Below, one piece after another: positions 11,374 to 23,718 of a DNA stretch of 64,000 nt. This stretch comes from Amborella trichopoda (lineage: Eukaryota; Streptophyta; Magnoliopsida; Amborellales; Amborellaceae), in the NCBI RefSeq assembly GCF_000471905.2, contig NW_006499364.1:3448357-3512356 (forward strand). The letters run 5' to 3'. Numbering within the stretch: position 1 is the first letter of the stretch; every line of letters starts with the position of its first letter. A model generated the notes under the pieces. The model was not told the origin of the DNA, did not search any database, and was given only the letters and a program-made list of their open reading frames with translations. A program made the position numbers and the translations under genes.

Positions 11374-13063
11374 TGGTTAAGTACTTTGATCTCTCCTCCT
11401 CGGATCTAAGTGATCAGGTGACACGTGTCTCGAGTTTGGAAGACCCGGGACTTGAGATCACTCTCTTGGGAACCTCGTTCATAGAACAGGGGCAGGTGTC
11501 CAACTGGTGAGAGAGGAATTGAATGTGAGGTGGGGACCAACCTCACCTGGGTCAGTGACTTACTCGGGCTGACTCTCGCAGGAGCCCTTTGTGATCACGA
11601 CGGAGCGCCCCCTAGCTACGTCAGCTGGTTCGGAATTGCCTCCCTTGACCTGCAATCTCCTTATGTTCTGCAGTACACTATCATGGTTAACTTGCAAGAC
11701 AAGTGGCTTGAATGACCCACCCTTGTCTTAGGGAAATGCACATTCATGAGAAGTTAGGGTGATGACGAAGAGAGTTCGAACAAAGAGAGAAAAGAGAAGA
11801 GGACTTGATGAAGGGACGAGACTAGCATGATAGCTGGACCAGTGACCAACTTGGAGTGGTAGAAAGACGGACATGGTACTCAAGACTAGTATGATGGCAA
11901 TGCTACTCGAAACCAAGGCCGATATGACTGTCCAAATCTGGTGTGAAAGCAAGAGGGGTATGGTTCTCAGGACCAGCACGACAGCGATACTGCTTAACAT
12001 CCAGACTGCCACGGTAGTGCTAGAGTGAGTCTACCCACAGTTAAGTGAGAAGAGAATAGAATAAGTAGAAGGTGCGAGACAACGAAGAGATGGGGTCCCG
12101 ACAGTGTTAGACATCACCACCCTCAGCCGTGAAGTAACAGTGTTGCGGCCCTTGGACGACACTGAACACTGTTGCTCACGGTCAGAGGGGAGCAGTGAAC
12201 TACAGATAGCGCTAGGCATCACCGTTGAAAACACGAAAAGGTAGCACATCCCCTCACGGGTAGCGATGGCTCCTTATGAAGTGCACGATGATAGCCTTTT
12301 ATAAAGCACGTGGCGATAGTTCCTTATGAAGCACACGGCGTTAGGCGTGGGATGCAAGAGAAGCCTAAAGATAGCGATAGGCACCGACTGCACGAAGGAA
12401 GCTCATGGAGGGCGATAGGCACCAAGCACATGAAGCAAGCTCGCAGATAGCGATAGGCATTGAGGGCGCGAAAGAAGCCTGCACATGGCAATAGGCACCG
12501 AGCCCATGAAAGTAGCTAGCGAACAGCGAAGGTTATTGCCGCTACCCTTTGCTGGCAGGGATAAGCATTGCCATCTATGATAGGCACGTAACAGGGTGAG
12601 ATCCCTATGGGCATTGATAAGCATCGTCGTCTGGCTTCCACGGCACGTAAACGATGCATCTGCAGACGAGGATGAGCAACACCATCTGTGATCCTCGTTG
12701 AGAGATAGAGATGAACGAAAAGAAGGAGAAAGAGGCTCACACATGGTGCTGCCGTCGCCATACACGACCAGTGAAACCACAGAAGGGGAGAAAGAAAGAA
12801 AGAAAGAAAGAAAGAGGCATGCGTGGCACTGCCACTGCCACGCTTAGCCTCTGAGAAAAGCTAGACGAAGAAGAAGAAAGAGAAGAAGAGAGAGAAGAAG
12901 AGAAGAAAGAAGAGAAGAGAGAGAAAGATATTTACCTTAAGCTGAGGGGTACTGTCCCAAAAGTTTCTCTCTCCTTCCTCTCTCTTTCAAGCCATGAACT
13001 TACAATGAGAAAAGATGAAGATTTTAATAACCAAAGTTCGGTCCTCATATAATTAGAGTATGT

Positions 13064-13074
13064 GATATATATAG
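13064..13074 (-). promoter_or_regulatory. TATA box of the E2 LTR
   Basis: Minus-strand CTATATATATC lies at the position equivalent to the TATA boxes of E1 and E6, upstream of the purine-rich (GAAA)n block at 12785-12930. Confidence 0.55.
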
Positions 13075-15839
13075 AGTTTTTCTCAAAAATGCGTGAATTG
13101 ATCAAAATTAAACCGAATTGCTGAAAATTATGATTTAATTGAATTAAATAAAATAGAAAAATAGGGTGCAAAATAACTAATTTACCCCTTCTCAACACTT
13201 GTGGAAATTTCAGAACAATCCCTACAGCTGCCCTAGAATGTTCGTGATCTTTCATGGATGATCCGGGGTTGCTTTGGTGCCCATTTGTTCAAAAGATGTT
13301 CATTTTCTTATAGGGATACCAACTTCGAGTCATGGATCGTGTTTTTAAGCCACGATCATATGACTTGAAATTTGGATGGATCTTGCAAGCTTTGGATCGA
13401 TAGTGTGCTCATTTGTTGATGTTTTTCTGTTATTTCTTCATTGGATCATACTGAGCACGGTCACGTGGCAGCAAACATAGCTCAATTTCATACCCAGATG
13501 AAAATTTTTCAACTTTGGAGTTTTGGCCAGAATCTGAACTTTCGGCGCTAGAAAATTATAGTCACTTCATTGGCTTCATGTGCAAAATCTGGTCGTTTAT
13601 CATGCTTGGAGTTCGAACCAGTGATACCCATGGACCTATGCATGCGATGCAACAGGTTACACATTGATTGGGTTGGTAAGCGTCGTGATTTAGCCGCTCG
13701 AGTAGGACGTGTCGCTGCTGATTTTTCTGCAACTCCCTTCACGGATTAGCAACTTCTCTCTAGCTTTTCTTCACGCTCGGGCGTCGTCACAGGTCATGCC
13801 ACATATCGAAGTGCTCGTCGTGGCGAGATGAATATGCTCACAAAATTTGAGTGTGATCCGACTTCAGCCGAGTGAGATATGAGTGTTGCAAGTCACTGTT
13901 TGTGACTGCCCCTTTAATGCTGATTACTTGCGTGGTGGCCACACGGGAACAGTGTGCAACTCCTTCTAGTTTAAGCTGAAATATGACCCTAGGAGGTTTT
14001 CAATCATGCCAAATCCAATGGCAGTCGTTCCATAGCTTTTTGAAACACAAAAAGTAGGGTTTCAGTTATAAGGGTTCGTCTCAGAGTGCTAGAGGCTGAT
14101 TCTACCAAAACTGTTTCTCAACCTGCGCTGCCTTGGACATGTCGAAATGCAATGAAACTTGGCAGGAGATGTTTTGGAGTCCTTATGAAGATCTTGATCA
14201 CTTCTGGGGCTATTCTAAGACTGTCAAAATTTTCACTGTTTGTCAGGCTTTATTGACCGACTTCTCTTTTTTATTCCGCATCGGGGACTCATGGTCCTGA
14301 ATAAGGTCTTCAAACATCATGCCCTATCGAATGTTGTGCTTCGAGAGAAGTGAGAAGGACAACATTCAGAAATTTTCCCTTGGCTTTATTTTTTTTTTCT
14401 TCTTAGCCACAAGAGTACATGAAAGCCGAGGAGATCCACGTAATGTTGTAACTAGGATGCTCGGACATTTGGATGCAATGTAAAGGTCCATCAGTGGACA
14501 CTTTAGAGGGAGAAGAGACTTTTGAGGGATCTGTCGAAGTCCTCACCCTCAAGGGAGTGTTTGAGATTCTGATCGCTGAGGCTTTTGTGTGGACCTCGTT
14601 GGCCAGAGTCGAGCCTATCTGGTGGCCAAGTGCTATGAGCCTTTGGTCAGAATTATTTGACAGTCAAGGTACCATTATTGGCCCTCATCTTGTGGGGTCC
14701 AGTTGGGGGCTTTTGGCCTATCTTGAAGGTCTGGGCCTGTCGGCTAAGGAGGTATTTTGGCAAGACAGCCTCATGGCGAGGCATCACCTTGAAGTCTCTG
14801 GCAGGTTCTCCCTTGGCTTTGTCAATTTCTTTCCTTAGTGGGTGTCATTAGCTTTTTGAGGGATTTATTATTCATCACCCGCACCCTCAAGGACTCGTTT
14901 TGTTTTTGGTGTTGAAGTGTGGGAGATCTTATGAGGCTCTCACTCTCAGGTGAGCCATTTTGTGCTGTGATTGGATGCTGGCAGCTGAGGACTTTGTGTT
15001 GACCTTGTTAGCCATAATTGTGCCTATTTGGCAATTTGGTGTCGGTTGAGACTGTGATGCTGGTCAACCTGGTTTTGTTGATCTAAGCACCCTTTGCGGG
15101 TTTTCACTTTGACTGGTGAAGTGGCGCCGTAAAGACGGCTTTCACCAACTTCCTTTATTCGGGGCTCTTGTACCCATGACCTTTTGGCCATGTTTACCCC
15201 TTTTCATCTATTTTTTCTCACGACACTCTTTTGGGGATTTTATCGTGCCCAAGTTTTTGTTTTCACAAAACTCTTTTGCTCATGGTTTCGTGCCCATGCC
15301 CGTCCATCATTTTTGCTCTTGGCGTTCCCTTGTCCAGGTATACACCATGCCCATTATGTTTTCTTTTTTTCCTTTTTTTGTGAAGGCATGTTTAATTTCA
15401 TGCCTTTGGGACCTGTGCGAAGCCTTTTAATATCAATCGATCAGGACATGAACTATAGTTTAAGGTCATACAACTAGATCGTAGTGGTGATGAATGACAG
15501 TCTGTTGAAGCTATGGAGTGATTATGGTGGTGGTTTCTATTCACTTTTGGGAGATAGAACAAGGCTACTTATAAAAGATGGATGATGCATGAATGGTGGG
15601 TGAAAAGTGGTGACCCACTATCTTATGACGAGTATGGACAGCGGGATGATTTGTCATTTTATGAGCATGGGTGAGACTCACTGAGGAATGATGGATGATA
15701 ATGACGAAGTGAATGGATTCACTGGGGAAGTAATGAAGGTGGTGCACGCACAAGAATGGGTTGATTAAGGAAGGCATGCATGAAGATGCATGTAAAGGGG
15801 TATGCACATGTGTGGGGCATCTGTAAAGTCATGCCTCTA

Positions 15840-17215
15840 GGACTTGGGCAAAGCAGTTTAATGTCATGTGGTCAAGACGTGCACTATGGTTTAAGGTCAA
15901 ACAGTTTGGACCATGGATATGCAATTTAAAGTCATGTAACAGGGACCATGCAGTTTAAGGTCGTGCAACTAGACCTCTACTAAAGTTTACGGCCATATAG
16001 TTTAAACCATGAAGTTTAGGGTCGTGCCCCTAGACTGTGGTTTTGTAATTTAAGGTCATGTAGTACAGACCATTTGTGTAGATTACCATGTAGGTGAAGC
16101 TCCACGGGGGATAGGTCCGTGGATAGCAATTCAACTCCCTTAGGGATAAAAGTGGTTTAACCAGCGAGAGGTTTAGATGGAGAAGTATACTTCATTGGGG
16201 ATTAGGGGACAAGTATGACCCTCTAAGGTAAAAGATGGAACTCCATGGCTCATGGGAAAGTAACCTAACTCCTGGGGATAGGATGGCTTGGTGCGCGACT
16301 AACCCAAGGGGATTGAAGAGGTAAGCATAGACTCCACGGGGACAATAAGCAATGGTATGTGTGTGACTCTGCTGAGAATGACAGGCCGGAGCACAGATGA
16401 AATCCCATTGAGGATTGAAAAGATAAGAATGACTGTAACTCCTTGGGGATAATGGGTTGCAATAGGGATGTGACTCCTACTAGGGATGAGGAACAGCGGC
16501 CTGCATGCAGCTCTATTGGGAACTGCAATCAGGAGAAAAGTGTAACCCCATTGAGGATAGTGACGTTCATTTCTAGCTTAAACACATATGAATGGACTAT
16601 TTACATAACAGTTTTATGGTCTTTGTAGCTTGGACCATAGCTATGCAGTTTAAAGTCCTGCAGCTAGGACCATGAAGTTTAAGGTCATATAGTTTGGACC
16701 ATGGTGCTAAGCCTTTTAACGTCATGTGACCAGGAGGTGCACTAGAGTTTTTGGAGTCTTAAAATGAGGACCACGCAGTTTAAGTTTGTGCAACTAGACC
16801 TCCGCTACAGTTTAAGGTCATATAGTTTGGACCATGGCTCTGTAGTTTAAATTCTTGCAGGTAAGACAATGCAGGTTAAGATCGTGCAACTAGACCTCCA
16901 CTATAGTTTAAGGTCATATAGTTTGGACCATGGTGCTAAGCCTTTTAACGTCATGTGGGCAGGACGTGCACTAGAGTTTAAGGTCATACAGCTGGACCAT
17001 GGTTATGCATTTTGGAGTCTTACAACAAGGACCCTACTGTTTAAGGTCGTACAACTAGGCCTCCGCTACAGTTTAAGGTCATATAGTTTGGACCATGGCG
17101 ATGTAGTTTAAAGTCCTGCAGCTAGGACCATGCAGTTTAAGTTCGTGCAACTAGACCTCCACTATAGTTTAAGGTCATATAGTTTGGACCATGCAGTTTA
17201 GGGTCTGCACCTAGA
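15840..17215 (-). repeat. GTTTAAGGTCAT minisatellite in U3 of E2
   Basis: Dozens of units of about 33 bp built on CAGTTTAAGGTC, A or G, TGCAGCTAGGACCATG, often paired into higher-order units (CACTATAGTTTAAGGTCAT, then ATAGTTTGGACCATGG). A unique insert at 16085-16600 carries CTCC..GGGGAT motifs. The same array is in E5 (30900-31600), E8 (53730-54590) and, inverted, E6 (47190-48060). Confidence 0.8.
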
Positions 17216-17349
17216 CTACTTTAGGTGGGTAGTGAATGTGACTTCATGGGGAATAGGTTCATAACTGGAGACTTGACTCCCTGGGGATATAAAGTAGTGG
17301 CCTGCTTGTGGGGATGATGGGTCACGTTCTAGGGAAAGTGAGAAAAATC

Positions 17350-17645
17350 CATAGTCAGCAGTGTTGTAACATGAGCACGACGCTAAGTTTTAGATGCTGC
17401 ACGTGGCATTTAGCCTAGATGACGGTGAACGGTGTTAGGCCTTGGTGAAGCACGCGACGACGGATCATGGTGAAGCACGCGACGATGTCCCCCTATGAAG
17501 CACGGAAGCAAGCGGTGATAGCCTCTGTGAGAAGCATGCGGCGATAGCCTCTGTGAAGCACATGGTGACAGCCTCTGTGTGAAGCACGCTGCAATAGCTT
17601 TTTGTGAAGCGTGCGGCGATAGCCCTCTGTGAAGTACGAGGGGAT
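17350..17645 (-). repeat. GAAGCACGCGACGAT minisatellite in U3 of E2
   Basis: About seven units of roughly 32-40 bp with the core GTGAAGCACGCGGCGATAGCC. In position it matches the less regular GC-rich arrays at 31870-32300, 46790-47000 and 54760-55070, so this outer U3 slot always carries an array though its letters differ. Confidence 0.7.
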
Positions 17646-17650
17646 AAGGC

Positions 17651-17874
17651 ATGGCGATAGCAGTGGGTTTATGAGGCCCAAGCGGTAATGACTTACATTG
17701 GGGCCTCGAGCTTGACCCCCCCAGGCCTAGACCTATCGTTGTCTGAAGACGAGGATTGGGGAGTCATTTTGAACTTATGAGGGGCACTTCGTGGCACTGT
17801 TGAGTATAAAAGGGGGTAAAACCCCATTTTATTGTATTACTGATAGGTAAAACAAAAAAGAGAGCTTTATAAAG
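17651..17874 (+). promoter_or_regulatory. Antisense TATA module beside the E2 LTR
   Basis: TATAAAAGG at 17805-17813 on the plus strand is followed by GGGTAAAACCCC. A near copy (TATAAAAGGGGGTAAACCCC) stands at 55189 beside the E8 LTR. Both face away from the minus-strand LTR, into the element interior, so a transcript would run antisense to the element. Here the downstream part is lost because pol fragment E3 begins at 17875. No transcript evidence exists in the sequence. Confidence 0.45.
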
Positions 17875-20451
17875 CGGGCTGGAGATTGAGCCAGTCAAAA
17901 TCAAGGAGATTCAGGACATGCCATCGCCTACAAACCTGATGAACTTTGGTTCCTCCAAGGTCAGCTGGCCTACATTCAAAGGTTCATCTTTAACCTCTCA
18001 GGATGATGTAGACCCTTTTCACACCTCCAGAAGAAGGACACACCCTTCATATGGGATGAGGCGTGCCAAGCTACAGTTGATGATATCAAGCAGTACTTGT
18101 TGAATCCTCTGGTACTCTCCACATCGGTATTAGGAAGACCTCTCATCTTATACGTGACCGCTCTTGATGAGTCACTTGAGCTCTCCTAGAACAAAACAAT
18201 AATGGAGGAAAAGAAACAACACTCTATTGTCTCAATTATAGGATGCAGGGGGTTGAACAAAATTACCCACCCATCGAAAATATGTGCCTAGCTTTGATCT
18301 TTGCGATACAGAGCTTCGTCATTACTTGCTTGGACATGAGGTCAAGCTATTCTCAAAGGCAGACCAGGTCAAGTTCCTTATGACCCGGCCATGCCTGTCA
18401 GGATATTTGGCCAAGTGGGTATTATTGCCGATTGAGTTCGACATCACATATGTACCACAGAGGGCTGTCAAAGGTTAAGCCTTAGCAGACTTTCTCGCTG
18501 CTCACCTTGTCCCTTCAGGATCTCCCCTGTCAAGTGACCTCTGGAATGAAGAAGTCTTCTGTATGATGCTAACTTGACCATGATAAATGTACTTTGACAG
18601 AGCATTCCAGTCTGATAGAGGGGGTTTCGGAGTCATGTTCCCCGATGTTGGAATGATTCCTCTATCCTTCTCACTTGCAGAGGCATTTTCTCATAATGAA
18701 GCTAAATATCAAGCCCTCATAATCAGATTAGAGATCGCTCGAGAGCTCGACCTAGAGCTGCTGAACATCTTCGGTGACTCTGAGCTCATCATTTAGAAGC
18801 TTAAGGGAATTTACAACCTAAGGAAGGATACTCTCAAGCCTTAACATTACATAGCCAAATCTTATATGGCCCAGTTCGAAGATTTCCCCCTGAGTCATAT
18901 CCCTAGAAGGCTAAACTCGCAGGCTAATGCACTCTCAAAGCTTGGTTCTACCATTCAACTGTCATCATCAGAGCTCACGTCTGTTTGGGTAACAGAATGG
19001 AGACATGTCAACTTGAGAACCGAAGTTGATGCAGATGATGAGAGAGATGTCATCCCCGAATGCCTACCTTATCCATTTAGAGCACTCATCACAGCTAAGG
19101 ATGTTATTAAGGTAGAGCAGGAAATGTCCCAAGGTAAAGAATCCAAGGCTGAGAAGCAAGAGCCTGAATTCTTCGACCCAATATGTGCAGAGGTTGAACA
19201 AGTGGAAGACTGGAGGGAACCCATTATGAACTTCCATAGCATGAAAGGCTGCCTGAGGAACGAGCGGAGCACAATGGTTTACGACGGATGTCTACCAAAT
19301 ATGCCCTTCCTGATGGGTATGTTCTCTTTCGCTGATCATTTAACAGAATTCTCCTCAGATGTGTGGATACACAAGAAGCAAATAAAGTACTATAAGAAGT
19401 GCATTTAGGTATCTGTGGGTTACAGCAGTCCAGCCCTAAGCTATAAGAACACATACACAGACTCAGCTATTATTGGCCTTTAATGGTGGCTGACCCCCAA
19501 AACTATGCTAAAGATGCTAGATGTGCCAACTGCACTCAAGCCTCATTCATCAACCCCCATAGCCTCTCCATGGCTGTGGCCCTTTTTTTAGTGGGGTATG
19601 GACATTGTAGGACCCATCGAACCGCCTTTTCCCTCTCGTCATGTATTCATCCTAGTGGGGTCAGATTACTTCTCCAAGTGAGTTGAAGTGGTCCTGCTTA
19701 AGTATGTTCCAGGGGCCACTGTGGTCAACTTCATGCGTCACCACATCATATGCCCGTTCGAGGCTCCTGACCAACTAATCTTTGACAATGACCGTCGATT
19801 CAAAAGCCATCATGTTGATCTCTTAGCTAACCAGTTCCACTTTGAGTGGAGGCACTCGACCATGTACCACCCTCAAGCCAATGGTTTAGCGGAGGCATTC
19901 AATAAAACCCTGTGCGGGGAGCTCTGGAAGTCGATCTCAAAGTCAAAGAAGAATTAACATGAGAGGCTACCTGAAGCTCTATGGGCCGATCGTACCACCA
20001 CTCGAAATACTAAAAACTCCACTCCTTATTCCCTCGTGTATGGAGGTGAGGTAGTTTTACCCCTCGAGGTTCAAATACCCTTACTCCGTGTCGTTATACA
20101 TCAGGGACTGACTGAAGATGAGAGGGTCAAGCTCCATTATCAGGAGTTGAATGATCTTGATGAAAAGAGCCTAGAGGCCCAGCAAAACCTTGATCTCAAT
20201 CAGGGGATAATGAAGAAAGCCTTTGACAAATCTGTCAAGGTTTGCTCTTTGCTATTAGGCATCTAGTCTTAGCAATCAAAAGACCGATTGTCATGCATGG
20301 ACGCCGTAAAGGCAAGTTCAAGCTTAAGTGGGAAGGTCCCTTCATAGTTAATAAAGTCTCTCCAAATGGAGCCTACATAGTGGCACATCCTGGTGGAGAG
20401 GAGGCAATGCCCCCTATCAATGAGCGATATTTAAAGATATGCTACTCATGA
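17875..20451 (+). pseudogene. pol: pol fragment E3: RT tail, two RNase H domains, integrase
   Basis: The start matches E6 and E8 pol at GLEIEP, just after the RT palm, so most of RT is missing. The order is: RT connection (17875-18060); first RNase H, ending with FDITYVPQRAVKG near 18478; second RNase H with YFDRAFQSDRGG (18587-18800) and FGDSELII; then DDFPLSHIPRRLNSQ-like linker sequence (18870-18960). The integrase core (about 19560-19960) has DYF reduced to a damaged frame, FDNDRRF in place of FDNGPQF, and the final Glu in LAEAFNKTL. A C-terminal domain follows (20036-20451), ending ERYLKICYS. Having two RNase H domains is a known mark of the Tat lineage. Multiple stops make it inactive. 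Confidence 0.8.
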
Positions 20452-20540
20452 TTGTAGAAAGAAAGCAAGCAAGAAGGGCCAAACACGCTTTAAATCTCTT
20501 TATTTCATTAAAAGGAGTTACAAGTTACAATCAAAAGGGT
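20452..20540 (+). other. 3' flank of E3 pol with junction to inverted gag
   Basis: Purine-rich GAAAGAAAGCAAGCAAGAAGG is followed by TTTATTTCATTAAAAGGAGTTACAAG. A similar TTCATT...TTACAA motif follows pol in E6 and E8. At about 20540 the sequence turns into E4 gag in the opposite orientation. Confidence 0.5.
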
Positions 20541-23500
20541 TTTTTTTTATGTCTTGCCCTGACTGTGACCATTATGGGGTGCTTTTATGACGCATTCACT
20601 TGGGTCATGGCCTTGTATCAGATGATACGGACACGAGAGATTTTCATTTCCTGAAGGTAGAAACATGGGTTGCCTTGTCGGCTTCGACATGATAAGACCT
20701 TCGAGAATCATCGAGAATAGTGCATGGAGGATAGAGGGTGCCTCGTCATCCTCCTTAATTGTCACTATGTGGGAAGCTTCAATTGCCTTGAATGCTTTCT
20801 TTAAATCTTCGAGATTTATCTGGCCCTTGTTATTAAGGGCTTCGATAATATCTTTAGCATATAACACTCTTGAGTGGGGTGGCCTACTCTCTTGTGAAAG
20901 GCGAAGTACCTCTTGTGTGTCTCCTATCCATCTTGCTCTGGGGTGTTGACCTCCGACAGCTGGATCATGTTTTGCTCAAGTAATAGTCGAAGCAGCTCAA
21001 GAACCCACTCCTTCTCGAAGGCGTACACCTTATTCTGGTGCTAGATCCAGCAATCACTTTGATTTATAATTTTAGGAGGCAGGACGTCATTATAGGACTA
21101 CTGTTGGTTGCCTCCTGCTTGTGCCTTGGTTACCCCTTTAGAGAGGTCCAAGGTTTTCTTTGTGTCATTCACAGTGACGGACAAACTAATCACACTTTTT
21201 GCTAGTTTTCTCGATTGTTGGAGCGAGGATTGCCATTGCGCCGGTTGTTTCCCGAGCTAGAGGGCTGCTGATGAGATCGGTCGTGGTGCTTAGATAGACC
21301 TTCTAGGCGAACTGCTTTAGAGATGAGCTCTGATATGGAGGGTGGGTTAGAAGCCTCAACATACAAGGCGATCTCAGGCAGCATATTTCGTATGCATGTT
21401 TGAACTGCTTCTTTTTCAGCCATGGGAGTGGCATGATAGGTTGCCAACTCTCTCCATCGAGCGATGAACTAATCAACTGGATCACTAGGGTCTTGAGTCA
21501 GAGTGAGGAGTTCGATGGTTTCCACGTTTCTCTGGACTTCATAAAAGCACTGGTAAAATAATTTATCTATCTTCTGCCATGTGTGTACCAAGTTTGATGG
21601 CAGTTGACCATACCACTAGAAGGCAAGCCCATCGAGAGTTTTGACAAACTTATGAAGGAGGAGTCGCCCGTCAGATGTCGTCTCTAGAGATGCAGCTTGG
21701 AAGTGAGCGGTATGTTGGTGAGAGGATGTGGTACCATTGAACGAGGGGAGCTTTCATTTTTGATAGTTCAGAGGAAAGAGTACCTGGTCTATGGATACAA
21801 CGTTTTGTAAAGCGGCGCCTCTTGCTTGCTCGGGACCTTATTCTTGAGACTGTGAGTCACCATGGAATCTATGTCGGTTTGCAAAACCATGCAAGGAGAG
21901 CTATCTTGGGAGGCCAGTGGGGCGATTTGCCTGGGAGTTGTGTCCTCTCCAGGCTAGGAGTTGGCCTCATGGCGAGGAGAAGAGGCCGGGGGCTTGGAGG
22001 CCTCTAGGCGATCCATCTTTTTGAGGATGGATTGCGTCATCAACTCGAACCTAGTCATCTGCTCTTCTTGAGCATCATCTGGCTCGTTGATCACCATGAC
22101 GCTAACCGTTTCTTCTGGAAGGTCAGAGCCAAGTGAAGTAGTGGACTGCCGGGGTTAGCAAGTCGTACGCGGCAAGTTAGTTTGTATGGGCTCAGCATTC
22201 CCCGACTGGACTCCGGCCTTGTACGTCGACCATATGAGGACCGGTTCTTGACGGTCTTGAGACTGTGATTTCTTGACAGCTCAGTCTTTTGCTGTGACGG
22301 TGACCACTGAGCAATCTTGGACTTCTCGTTCAGGCTCAGGGACCCGAAGAGGGAAGAAGGGATTGTGAGGCATGAGGTCATCAAGAAGGGTAACCTCAAT
22401 TGCCTTGGGGGCCTCTCTAGTCAGGAGCTGTAGACCTCTCTTCTCCCTGATCTTGATACTGCAATAGATTTCAATCTAGAATTGAGCCTACGACTCGAAC
22501 TGCCTCGTCTTTCTTGAGCACACGAGGGCTGTGTTTATCAACTAGAACAGAGAATGAGGCCCCCTGAAAGAAGGCAATCTGGGCTGTAGTCTTGAAGACT
22601 AAAGGCTTTTACCTACCGTCAGGCCTTTTCCTCAAATTCCTTGTAAGGTCTGGGTGCATGGCTGACCTGGGGTGGCTGGCTCAAGATGGTACTCTTAGGG
22701 AAAATCTTTGAGTACCAGGTCTCGCGGTGCTTGCATAGCGAAAGAGGAGCGACAGAAGAAGGAGTTGGTTCACCACTTCGCCTGAGTCGGGATCGAGGAG
22801 AGGAACTTGCAAAGTCGGTGTGTGTGCACGTTTAAAGTTAGCCGTTCTGGTGACTTGGGAGTCAACCCAGGCTCAATCAGCCGGCTCAACCTTAGGAGGC
22901 CGAGACCCATGAGTTCGTGTATGTGAGGGACCGAGCGGGAGCTTGTCTCTCATAGAGTGAAGCCTTTATGTGCTGAGAGGGAGGACGAAGTGGTCGACCC
23001 TCTTGCGCTCAAGTTGGTGCAGAATTGGCACTGCCCTGAGTTGTGAAAAGCAGATGCATGGCACATGCAGGGTTCAACACGAGAAAGCCTAGCCATGAAC
23101 GGGAACTCAAGGCCACATGAAAGTTGCCCTAAGGTGTGGTTCGAGTGGTCGAACCACGAGCCTTCAAGTGTGTGCGAGAGGTGAAGGCCATAGGATCTCC
23201 ACCTCTGTCTGCCGAGCCTTCAGGGATAGAGGTTCGGGGTGGTGAAGGAGTATGGGGAGTGGCCTTGCGGCAACTCTCAGGAGCGATTGCAACCTACTTG
23301 CCTTTTGCGAAAGCAGACAGGGAAGCCTTTTGGCGTACCTCAGTAATATGACCGGCAAGGGATTTGTCAATAGCAGGGTACGTGCTGTGTGTGGTGGCAT
23401 GTGTGCCACCAATGCAAAACGCCTTGGTAGAGGGTCCACCAGATAGGAAGTGGGGAGTTATGGACCTTCAAGTCCCTTCTCACACCAACCTAGGAGAGAA

Positions 23501-23600
23501 CCTAGGAGCTGGACTGTGAATCCTAACTCACGAGGAATGTAGGGAATGAGAACTGAGAAGCTGGCTTCCTTAAGATGGTCACGAATGCGGGGATGAGAAA
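20541..23600 (-). pseudogene. gag: gag remnant of E4
   Basis: Second minus-strand gag of the Tat-like family, collinear with E1. Knuckle 2 (CHHC) is at 20592-20633. Knuckle 1 is degenerate near 20880. An 81-codon open stretch, 21447-21202, includes AEKEAVQTCIRNMLPEIALY. The gag core lies at about 21420-21680. The block with ETVSVMVINEPDDAQEE is at about 22010-22140, and the N-terminal region at 23164-23439 has the ERLP..SQK.SRL pattern also seen in E1 and E6. Compared with E1, the segment holding knuckle 3 is deleted next to the junction at 20540. Many stops and frame changes are present. Confidence 0.8.
20592..20633 (-). other. CHHC zinc-knuckle motif 2 of E4 gag
   Basis: CPYHLIQGHDPSEC, a perfect CX2HX4HX4C motif, almost identical to E6 knuckle 2 (CPYHLIQGHDLSKC). 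Confidence 0.8.
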
Positions 23601-23707
23601 ATCCCCAACTCGAATGAACGTGAATAACCTAGATCCCATGAAATATAGTGCAGAAAGTAAAAGGTGATGTTAATCAAGCAAGAGCGAACCGACAAAGGGC
23701 TAATAAG

Positions 23708-23718
23708 TCCCGAGTGGA
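23708..23718 (-). other. Truncated primer-binding site of E4
   Basis: Plus-strand TCCCGAGTGGA equals the distal 11 bases of the Tat-like primer site. The proximal GTCGCCA and the whole U5-R stretch are missing, and internal U3 sequence follows directly at 23719. Confidence 0.65.

Larger units (their letters stand above)
11374..17650 (-). mobile_element. LTR of E2
   Basis: A minus-strand LTR of the Tat-like family, running from U5 at left to U3 at right. The end at 11374 (element sense ...TTAACCA) is followed by unrelated sequence rather than a primer site, as expected of a 3' LTR end or a solo LTR. In order it has the 400-bp U5 end, the 105-bp doublet (11810-12010), the 38-bp array (12370-12530), TATA (13064-13074) and the conserved U3 block (13270-14420). 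Beyond these are one or two unexpanded units of the 51-bp motif (14535-14910), the TTTCACCAACTTCC block (15140-15400) and two long arrays. At over 6 kb it is in the range known for Ogre LTRs. Confidence 0.7.

Noticed and set aside
12785-12815. (GAAA)n microsatellite as a separate feature of interest
   Set aside because: It is part of the purine tract found at this place in several LTRs.
17875-20451. Caulimovirus (pararetrovirus) origin of the RT and RNase H pieces
   Set aside because: Integrase follows a second RNase H domain, and the pieces align with LTR-bearing copies in the same window, so a Ty3/gypsy Tat-lineage source fits.
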